Source of the DNA: Armatimonadota bacterium
GTDB taxonomy: Bacteria > Armatimonadota > Zipacnadia > Zipacnadales > FEN-943
DNA: 20,692 nt
Direction: 5' to 3'
NCBI GenBank assembly: GCA_026419655.1
Contig: JANZZA010000031.1
Location: 1 to 20,692 of the forward strand
The position numbers and the translations under genes were made by a program. A model generated the notes under the pieces. The model was not told where the DNA came from, searched no databases, and saw nothing but the letters and a program-made list of their open reading frames with translations. This document shows positions 14,726-20,692 of this stretch, in pieces (position 1 is the first letter of the stretch; every line of letters begins with the position of its first letter).

Positions 14726-15382
14726 ATGAGACATCAACCCCGGGTTGTCATCATCGGTGCTGGCGGGCACGGGCGGGTAATGCTTGATGTCCTGAGGTGT
14801 CAGGGCACAGCCGAGGTGGTCGGCTTCGTTGATGATGCGCCGGGCCTTCAGGGCAGTACTGCTCATGGGCTGCCCGTCCTGGGCACCGTCGAGGATTTGG
14901 TCAAGCTGCGGCACCAGGGCATTGAAGCCTTCGTAGCCGCAATCGGTGACAACGCCATCCGGGCCAAAAAATTCGCCTGCGCTACCGAGGCCGGACTGGC
15001 CCCCTGGGATGCCATTCATCCATCTGCAGTCATAGCCGCGGATGTGACATGGGCGCCCGGCGTCCAGGTCGTGGCCGGGGTGGTAGTAAATACGGGTGCC
15101 CAGCTCGGCAATAATGTCATCCTGAACACGGCGTGCAGCGTAGACCATGACTGCAGGGTAGGCGACCACTGCTTCATCGGGCCAGGCGCACGGCTCGGAG
15201 GCACCGTAAAAATCGAAGAAGGAGCTTTCCTCGGCATTGGAGCCATCATTCTCCCAAACCTGCGCGTCGGGGCATGGTCCACAGTAGGCGCCGGAGCTGT
15301 AGTCACGCGGGATGTTCCGGCAAGAGTGGTGGTCGTCGGGTGCCCAGCGCGACCGGTATCTTCACAGAAGCACCAGCCCTGA
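14726..15382 (+). CDS. PglD/NeuD-type sugar O/N-acetyltransferase
   Basis: Left-handed beta-helix acyltransferase that acetylates the amino group of a UDP-4-amino-sugar (PglD, as in bacillosamine synthesis) or a related group. 218 aa, normal for the family. The N-terminal Rossmann-like part begins RVVIIGAGGHGRVMLDVL (6-23) and includes GFVDD (33-37). Hexapeptide repeats run from about 98 to 205 (HPSAVIA, NTGAQLGNNVILNTACSVDH). H141 in SVDHDCRVGDH aligns with the catalytic histidine of PglD. ATG 14726 has AAGGAG overlapping the stop of the upstream gene. The usual partners (aminotransferase, dehydratase) are not in this window, so the exact sugar is open. Confidence 0.9.
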   Translation: MRHQPRVVIIGAGGHGRVMLDVLRCQGTAEVVGFVDDAPGLQGSTAHGLPVLGTVEDLVKLRHQGIEAFVAAIGDNAIRAKKFACATEAGLAPWDAIHPSAVIAADVTWAPGVQVVAGVVVNTGAQLGNNVILNTACSVDHDCRVGDHCFIGPGARLGGTVKIEEGAFLGIGAIILPNLRVGAWSTVGAGAVVTRDVPARVVVVGCPARPVSSQKHQP

Positions 15383-15471
15383 ACCTTCGCCCCAGGTGCC
15401 ACATGGCCGGCCCAGTCTCTCGCGCTCCATCCAAGTGCTCGCCTTAACAATCCACCACGCCATTAACTTCG

Positions 15472-15681
15472 GGAGTATTCAGTTTACTCAGGATTTTGTT
15501 TCAGGCAGGAAAGGGGAACACGGGGAGAATCACCTCGGTGGCCTGTCGCAGAAACCTGGTGTTGGCTTATAGAGGGGCACAAAAGTGTATAAAGTTGTGT
15601 GTCCAACTTCTTACCTCGGGGGCGCATCTCCGAGGAGCTGCAGAAACCTTTGCAACAGTCTGCTTAAAAACCGAATACTCC
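15472..15681 (+). repeat. Repeat locus B, left part: one-unit element with inverted ends
   Basis: Begins GGAGTATTCAGTTTACTCAGG and ends TAAAAACCGAATACTCC; the end is the reverse complement of the start (GGAGTATTC/GAATACTCC). Inside are the leader (15472-15540) and one unit (from 15541, GCCTGTCGCAGAAACC, to GCAACAGTCTGC near 15663). At 210 bp it is one repeat length (126 bp) shorter than locus C at 336 bp, as expected if internal unit number varies. It lies between the convergent acetyltransferase and GH20 genes. Confidence 0.8.
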
Positions 15682-15715
15682 GACCATCTCCCCACAGCCA
15701 ACCAGCACCTTGTGC

Positions 15716-15971
15716 GACTGTTTCAAAAGCTGGCGCTGGCTTATCCAGGATGAAGAAGGTGTACAACGCGGTGCTCCCGATCTTTCCTTTGTGGTTCCGA
15801 CTCGGTGCCACCAGTACAAGTTCTGCAACAGTCTCCTTTGATGGACCGTTGCGAAAGCCGGTGTGGGATTCTGCAGAGCGAAGAAAATGTACAACGCGGC
15901 ACGCCCAAGCGCTCACTCAGGGCCGCGTCCGGGAAGCGCTGAGGTGACTTTTGCAACAATCTGCTACTGGG
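15716..15971 (+). repeat. Repeat locus B, right part: two tandem units without leader
   Basis: Unit at 15716-15843 (128 bp; opens GACTGTTTCAAAAGCTGG, box GGTGTACAACGCGG, ends TTCTGCAACAGTCTCC) and unit at 15844-15971 (opens GACCGTTGCGAAAGCCGG, box AATGTACAACGCGG, ends CTTTTGCAACAATCTGC). The junction GCAACAGTC...GACCGTTGC (15825-15852) can fold as a hairpin. No leader precedes them and no GAATACTCC end follows. They reach to about 45 bp before the GH20 stop codon, so they would be transcribed antisense in the GH20 message tail unless a terminator intervenes. Confidence 0.8.
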
Positions 15972-16015
15972 CTGGGCGCGGAGTTGGTTCAAGCCCATGC
16001 TGCGAGTTGCTGTTC

Positions 16016-19000
16016 TTAGCGTAGCCGTGCAGGGCGGCCTACAAGGACGCGCATGGGCCTGTCGGCTCGCATGGCCTCGCTGAGAAGTGCCACGGCCTGC
16101 CATTTCTCCGCTGTCACGTCACAGTATGTCACGAAACGGTCAGTCGGGTTGGGCGAATGGTCCATGCCGACGCCACCCCAGCCGCCACCAGGGCCTATCA
16201 TCATGCCCGTGGGCGTGTGAGGCGTGATGAGACCCAGCGTGAGGCCATCATCACGATACTTCGCGCACCACCAGGTCGGCCGGCCAGGTTCAAGATGAAT
16301 GGTCTCTCCGCTAGAAGGAATCGGGGCCTCGGTGCCGTCTTCGAAACGGCCCATCCCCGGCGTCGCGCTGTCGGCTGCGAAGTTGCTCACGGCGTCATAG
16401 TTCCAAAACCAGGATGAGCTGTCCCCCGTCATGTCCACCAGCGGCAGGCCAGCCCATACAAGAACAAGCTTTTCGATGCCTTCCGCGTCTTCGCAGTGCA
16501 CCGCCGCCACAACTGGCCCACGTGCCAGCACCTTCACCGCAAAGGGCGACCGGCGACACCAGTTATAGTCCAGGAAACCTGCCCAGTCGGTCTCGCCTGG
16601 CTCGGTTATGTCCTGCCCACCGAGGGCCTTCACCTGCCAGACGAAAATGTGCGCCCCTTCTGTTCCTAACATGACCCGGAGCCGTCCGTTTTCGACCCAG
16701 ACTTGTCCCTCGCCTTCCTCCACGGCCAGGTCAGTCTCGGCTGCAGGCACCGGTGCTCCGACAGGCGCCCAGTAAAGCACAGCGTCCAGGGCCTCACCCT
16801 TAGGAATAGCCTGCGGCAGCAAGAAGGCCACCGCTCCGGGAGCAAAGTCGCCGTCTGGAGTGCATAAAGGCAACAGTTGGGCCGCATAAGCTTCCCCATC
16901 CACCACCAGCCGTGGCGAACCTGGCCCCACGGCCTCACCGCAAAGATTGGCCAGGTCCAGAGCTAAAATGACTGGTAGGCCCGCCGGGCGGTCGGCTGCC
17001 CCAGCCTCCAGCCTCAGCGCCGCGCGGTACGGCCAGCGCTCGTCCCACCACTTTTCAGGCAGGGGCAGGTCAGCACGCGAGACGGCCAGCCCCAGCCGCC
17101 CTGCCCGACGCTGAAGGCCCAAAGCTTCTGGTGCAGCAAGCTCCCCGCCCTCGAGGGCCTTTCGCACCGCCGCCAATCGTGCCTCATAGCTATCAAGACC
17201 CGCCTGGAACTTTGCCAGGTCAAACTCCAGCCCTTCGGGGCGGTTTTCCTCGAGCCATAACCGGCGAAAGTCGTCCCGCAACGCAGCCAGGTTGTCGCGC
17301 AGACCCTTAAGAACCTCCTCGCATTGGGCCAGCTTGGCCCGGCGCACAGCCGGCTGCGTGGCCTCGAAGGCACTCGTGTAAAGGTCCGCAGCTCGCGCCA
17401 CGTCGGTGCAACGCCTCACTACGTACTCGTACCGGGCAGCGGCATGGGCGAGATACGGAATGACATCAGCGTTACGCGCAGCCCGTTTTGCGCCTTGTTC
17501 CAGGAACCGCCGGGCTTTCTCGACGGCCTCGGCGAGCTTGCGGGTACGCTTGGCCGGCGGATGAGTGGACGTGAAGGGGTCGGCATGAAAATAGCCGATT
17601 GGGTGCGTGCCCCATGGGAATATGCTGTTGCCGCGGGCGAGTTGCCAGTGAGCCTCTGCCAGGTCCGTGGCCGTCGTTCCGTAGAAAGTGGCACAGAAAT
17701 CGCGGCCGAAGGCCTCCCGGTCCTGAGAGGCAGCCTCTCCCCAGGAGCAGGCAGCAGCCCAGGCCCAGCCAAACCAGTTGTAAGCACAGAAGTTTTCCGC
17801 GCCCCAGTCGCCCCAGTTGCACGTCATCCCGCCAAGAGCACCATTCCGTTGCCCCTCAGCGTACAGGTGCTGGATATTGCCGAAGGCGTTGAAATAATCG
17901 GGGAATATGCGCACCCAGCTCGACAGGGCGGGGCACACCACGACCTGATAGCCAGCGTCCCGGAAGCGCTTTACGGATGGATATTCCGGGGCGTCGCCGT
18001 AGTGCCAGTCCAGCACAATCACTTCCCTCGGCACCAGGCCCATGGTCTCCGGGTGATTGAGCATCATGTCGCCCCACATCATCGGGCGGCGTCCATGGCG
18101 AGCCAGAATCTCGGTGAGCCGCTGGATGTGATAGGCAAAAAGCTGGCCCTTCCCGCCGAGTTTCTCCATAAGCTCCCGGCTCTTGCCAGCACCCAGGTCG
18201 TACACCTCGTCGCAGCCGATTCCGAGGAAGGGATGAAAGGGAAAGGCCCGCGACATTTGTCCCAGCAGGTCATCAAGAAGCACATAGGTGTCGTCAACGG
18301 CCGGCGCAAAAGACCAGCCGTCGGTCTCGGCCATATGGCGGTAACGGTCCTTGGTGAGAATGTTGTACTGGTGGCCCATGGCCTCGAATTGAGGAATGAT
18401 GATGACGTGCCGTGGCCGGGCATATTTGCAGAGTTCTACGTACTCCTGCGGAGACCAGGCTCCCGAACCGCGCCAGATTTCCTCGTGTCCTTCCCACGCA
18501 AAGGTGTGCTCAATATAAGGGCCGTAGAAGTTGAGCTTATACTGAGCGCAGAAATCTATGAAGCGCCGGCCAGTCTCGACAGTCGGCACCTGGCAGCGCG
18601 AGGTATCGTGCATGATGCCCCGCAGGCGCATCGTGGGCCAGTCATGTATGCGCACGCCGGGTACCTCAGCACGACCACCCACCCGCCGCAGGAGCTGGCG
18701 GAAGGTCTGCACACCATAAAAGACCCCTGCAGGAGAGGCGGCTGCGATGACCACTCCGTCAGCAGTCACCGATAGGCCGTAGCCTTCCGCGGCCATCTCC
18801 TCGGTTAGCTTCAGCCCGCGGCCGGCAGCCAGAGTACCAAATGCCGGGTCGCGGTCAGGAAAGCCCACCGCCAGCCAGCCACCACTTCGCGGAGGCAAGG
18901 AGACCTTGAGCTGTGTCTTGAGGCCGGCCCCTTCCAAGACTTCAGCCAGTTCCCTGGCCGCAAAAAAGGCATCTTCATCCCGTGCGGCAGTCGGAGAGAT

Positions 19001-19198
19001 ATAGACCGCGACAGGGTCCCCAAGCCTGAGCGCTGCCCCAACTTCCTCGACCTGCTTGGGCTGAGGGAGCAAAGACAGGCGACTGATTGCCGCATACAAC
19101 AGAACGCATCCCCAAAGTATCACGATTCTCATCCTCCACGGACACTTCGTGCGGCCAGAGTGAATTCTGTACGGGAGGAAAGGTTTCCGCGGTGGCAT
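16016..19198 (-). CDS. Large secreted GH20-like beta-N-acetylhexosaminidase
   Basis: 1060 aa from ATG 19198 (AAGGAAG 4-8 bases upstream). Residues 24-42 are a hydrophobic export signal after a long basic stretch; starts at ATG 19132 or GTG 19123 (GGAGG 9 bases upstream) would give a shorter signal. Residues 55-180 are a GH20b-type alpha/beta domain (ASPAGVFYGVQTFRQLL). The barrel (190-510) carries RLRGIMHD, KLNFYGPYIEHTF (221-233), FEAMGH (271-276) and the catalytic pair D330-E331 in GIGCDEVYD; the usual GGDE is GCDE here. Residues 510-700 are helical, and about 710-1060 form a beta-rich extension (GSPRLVVDGEAYAAQLLP) that I cannot assign. Family members remove terminal GlcNAc/GalNAc from glycans; the substrate is unknown. 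Stands alone as a transcription unit. Confidence 0.85.
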   Translation of the reverse strand: MPPRKPFLPYRIHSGRTKCPWRMRIVILWGCVLLYAAISRLSLLPQPKQVEEVGAALRLGDPVAVYISPTAARDEDAFFAARELAEVLEGAGLKTQLKVSLPPRSGGWLAVGFPDRDPAFGTLAAGRGLKLTEEMAAEGYGLSVTADGVVIAAASPAGVFYGVQTFRQLLRRVGGRAEVPGVRIHDWPTMRLRGIMHDTSRCQVPTVETGRRFIDFCAQYKLNFYGPYIEHTFAWEGHEEIWRGSGAWSPQEYVELCKYARPRHVIIIPQFEAMGHQYNILTKDRYRHMAETDGWSFAPAVDDTYVLLDDLLGQMSRAFPFHPFLGIGCDEVYDLGAGKSRELMEKLGGKGQLFAYHIQRLTEILARHGRRPMMWGDMMLNHPETMGLVPREVIVLDWHYGDAPEYPSVKRFRDAGYQVVVCPALSSWVRIFPDYFNAFGNIQHLYAEGQRNGALGGMTCNWGDWGAENFCAYNWFGWAWAAACSWGEAASQDREAFGRDFCATFYGTTATDLAEAHWQLARGNSIFPWGTHPIGYFHADPFTSTHPPAKRTRKLAEAVEKARRFLEQGAKRAARNADVIPYLAHAAARYEYVVRRCTDVARAADLYTSAFEATQPAVRRAKLAQCEEVLKGLRDNLAALRDDFRRLWLEENRPEGLEFDLAKFQAGLDSYEARLAAVRKALEGGELAAPEALGLQRRAGRLGLAVSRADLPLPEKWWDERWPYRAALRLEAGAADRPAGLPVILALDLANLCGEAVGPGSPRLVVDGEAYAAQLLPLCTPDGDFAPGAVAFLLPQAIPKGEALDAVLYWAPVGAPVPAAETDLAVEEGEGQVWVENGRLRVMLGTEGAHIFVWQVKALGGQDITEPGETDWAGFLDYNWCRRSPFAVKVLARGPVVAAVHCEDAEGIEKLVLVWAGLPLVDMTGDSSSWFWNYDAVSNFAADSATPGMGRFEDGTEAPIPSSGETIHLEPGRPTWWCAKYRDDGLTLGLITPHTPTGMMIGPGGGWGGVGMDHSPNPTDRFVTYCDVTAEKWQAVALLSEAMRADRPMRVLVGRPARLR

Positions 19199-19345
19199 CG
19201 GGCTTCCTTCGAGCCGTCCGGAAGGGCTATACCACCGCTTAATTGGTCACTCGAGACGTCTCACTCGCGGCCGCGCGCCCATCTCCCAAAGTACCAGTTA
19301 GGGCAACCAGCCTTCTGCGCGGCTCGCACCAAAGGCACCTATTAG

Positions 19346-19681
19346 GAAGTATTCAGTTTTCTAAGGACTCTGTTTCAGGCAGGAAGAAGCCAGGGGCGAA
19401 GAATCACCTCAGAGACTGTTGCAGAACGCCGTGTCGGCTTACCCAGACCGAGGAAACTGCACAACGCTGCACGGCTTACCTTTCCGCCACGATTTGTTGT
19501 GGCTGCCAAGAAAACGACTTTTGCAGGCGTCTCCTCAGGAAGACTGTTGCAAGAGCTGGCGTTGGCTTATACGTGGTGGAGAAAGTGTGCAACGCTGCAG
19601 CCGTGATCTCTTACCTGCTGCCCAATTCGGGGGCCGGGGAAACGGCTTTCGCAAGAGTCTCCTCAGAAAAACCGATACTCC
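19346..19681 (+). repeat. Repeat locus C: leader, two full units, inverted ends
   Basis: Starts GAAGTATTCAGTTTTCTAAG and ends CAGAAAAACCGATACTCC, again reverse-complementary ends. Leader 19346-19413; unit 1 19414-19541 (GACTGTTGCAGAACG; box ACTGCACAACGCTGCA; ends GACTTTTGCAGGCGTCTCC); unit 2 from 19542 (GACTGTTGCAAGAGCTGG; box AAGTGTGCAACGCTGCA; ends GCTTTCGCAAGAGTCTCC near 19664). The unit period is 128 bp. This is the cleanest copy: one leader, two units, one closing end. It lies in the gap between divergent GH20 and deacetylase genes. No direct duplication of the flanks was evident. Confidence 0.82.
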
Positions 19682-19741
19682 CCTGTGCAGGCGAGACTTA
19701 CCACCCAATACGTTACGAGCATCGCCCGGCGACGCCGAGCA

Positions 19742-19770
19742 TTGAAGGACATCGCTAGCAAGCATAGAAC
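19742..19770 (+). promoter_or_regulatory. Possible promoter of the deacetylase gene
   Basis: TTGAAG (19742-19747), 17-bp spacer, TAGAAC (19765-19770). Each box matches consensus at four of six positions, and a start near 19777 would give a 40-base leader before the ATG at 19817. Position and spacing fit, but boxes this weak are common by chance. Confidence 0.3.
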
Positions 19771-19816
19771 CCAGGGACGCTATCAGACACTTTCCAGTTT
19801 AAGGATGGTTGTAGAC

Positions 19817-20677
19817 ATGCGAGCCGTGTTTACAAGCGACGACGTGGGAGCCAGTGCGAGCCCAGAAGCCATCCAGGCCTTTCACACCGTTGTCCGGTGG
19901 CTCGATGAGCGCTCGATCAGAGGTACTTTTTTCTGGGTACCCAAGCCTGCCGACTGGCGGCGCTGCCACGAGGTTTGGAATCCAGCGCTGCTCGATGCCT
20001 GCGCCCGGGGGCACGATTTTCAACTCCACGGGCTTAGTCATGACTCCTGCCTGGAATTCGGCGTACCGCAGGACAGCACTCGACGCACTAATGCCGCCGT
20101 TTTTGCTGAGTACGAGGCCAACCGTGCCCGGTGGGAGAAAGCACACTCGGCCACCCGGCTTGCGGACAAGCTCAGCTTGGCTAAACGCATTTTTGAGAAT
20201 GTCTTTGGCGAGGCTCCTCTTGTGTTTCGCGCTCCTTGCTTTGGCGTGTGTCCGGCCATGTACGAAGCGTTAGCCCAGGTAGGCATCTGGCACTCCTCGA
20301 GCCGCGGCATCAATCCCACGGCGACAGCCTACGTGCTCCTCGGCGACCCAGAACTGCGCTGCTGGACACCTGATTTTCCGTGTCGCCCATGGGTCGAACC
20401 GCCCGGCGTGACCGAGCATCCGTGTATGGAAGACCTCTGCATTGGGGGCGTCCGCCCCGACCAAACAGACGACCTCTTTGACCTGATGACCTCTGAACTT
20501 GCCCACTGCCTCGATGAACTTGGCGACGACGGCGTGCTCATTTTCGCCAGTCACTACCATTCTATGGCGCGCACATGGGGGGCTACCAGGCCCCTTTTCG
20601 ACCGCGTTCTTGACTGGCTGGCCGACCGCGGCGTTACCAAATGGATAACGTTTAGGGAACTGGCAGGTGAGACATAG
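19817..20677 (+). CDS. NodB-type polysaccharide deacetylase-like protein
   Basis: 286 aa. Metal-dependent removal of acetyl groups from amino-sugar polymers is the family activity. Conserved parts visible: FTSDDVG (5-11; the Asp-Asp pair D8-D9, catalytic base and metal ligand), GTFFWVP (36-42), HGLSHD (71-76; H71 and H75 as the H-x3-H metal ligands), FRAPCFG (137-143), and ASHYHS (244-249) near the end. No signal peptide, so either cytoplasmic or acting on a lipid-linked or soluble sugar. ATG 19817 was chosen because the first beta-strand RAVFTSDD starts right there and AAGGA lies about 11 bases upstream; ATG 19805 would add four residues. A longer frame back to 19685 runs through non-family sequence. 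Stands alone at the window end. Confidence 0.85.
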   Translation: MRAVFTSDDVGASASPEAIQAFHTVVRWLDERSIRGTFFWVPKPADWRRCHEVWNPALLDACARGHDFQLHGLSHDSCLEFGVPQDSTRRTNAAVFAEYEANRARWEKAHSATRLADKLSLAKRIFENVFGEAPLVFRAPCFGVCPAMYEALAQVGIWHSSSRGINPTATAYVLLGDPELRCWTPDFPCRPWVEPPGVTEHPCMEDLCIGGVRPDQTDDLFDLMTSELAHCLDELGDDGVLIFASHYHSMARTWGATRPLFDRVLDWLADRGVTKWITFRELAGET

Positions 20678-20692
20678 CGCGAGGGCAATTTG

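Noticed and set aside
17324..18775. 483-codon plus-strand open frame opposite the GH20 gene
   Set aside because: It is the complement of a clear GH20 catalytic domain; GC-rich coding DNA commonly leaves the opposite strand open. The translation has no recognisable family motif.
13424..19681. Reading the three repeat loci as CRISPR arrays
   Set aside because: Units are 127-128 bp with scattered conserved boxes, not short identical direct repeats with unique spacers of constant length; no cas genes are present.
19345..19682. Direct target-site duplication around locus C as proof of transposition
   Set aside because: Flanking bases (TATTA before, CTGTGC after) do not match, and locus B flanks do not either; movement cannot be shown from this window.

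Overview
The window is a GC-rich bacterial chromosome segment. Direct clues to the host are the conserved rpmH-rnpA-yidD-yidC block, a type II pseudopilin-like protein with an H-X9-DG C-terminal motif, and large secreted or cytoplasmic glycosidases (GH20, GH116, DUF4838). The H-X9-DG pilins together with these glycosidases are typical of Armatimonadota, Planctomycetota, Lentisphaerota and similar lineages. Armatimonadota is my best guess, but this is inference and no rRNA is present to settle it.

Layout. Positions 1-2254 (minus strand) carry the yidC-yidD-rnpA-rpmH block, read from a recognisable promoter near 2297-2325, with yidC cut by the window edge. Positions 2702-5933 (minus) hold a tightly overlapping series: a pseudopilin-like protein, an ECF-type S component, an FmdE-like protein, then after 113 bp CbiQ (EcfT) and CbiO (EcfA). 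The last four look like one ECF vitamin/metal transporter plus an accessory protein. Positions 6328-12113 (minus) hold a GH116/DUF608 glycosidase and a large secreted DUF4838 protein, followed upstream by a ribokinase-family kinase (12361-13314). Positions 13999-15382 (plus) hold a phosphoglycosyl transferase and a PglD/NeuD-type acetyltransferase, a two-gene surface-glycan module. Positions 16016-19198 (minus) encode a very large secreted GH20-like protein, and 19817-20677 (plus) a NodB-type polysaccharide deacetylase. The theme of the right half is glycan building and breakdown.

The most unusual content is between the genes. The three gene-free stretches of more than 600 bp (13315-13998, 15383-16015, 19199-19816) all contain the same repeat system in the same orientation: a conserved leader of about 68 bp that starts with AGTATTCAGTTT, then units of about 127-128 bp. 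Each unit is bounded by inverted ends (GACTGTTGC ... GCAACAGTC), and two of the three loci close with a sequence complementary to the leader start. A lone unit of the same family lies in reverse orientation between rnpA and yidD. A second, unrelated hairpin repeat occurs three times (6100-6151, 6255-6318, 8940-9002), and two inverted copies bracket the GH116 gene. No transposase, integrase, CRISPR, tRNA or rRNA was seen.
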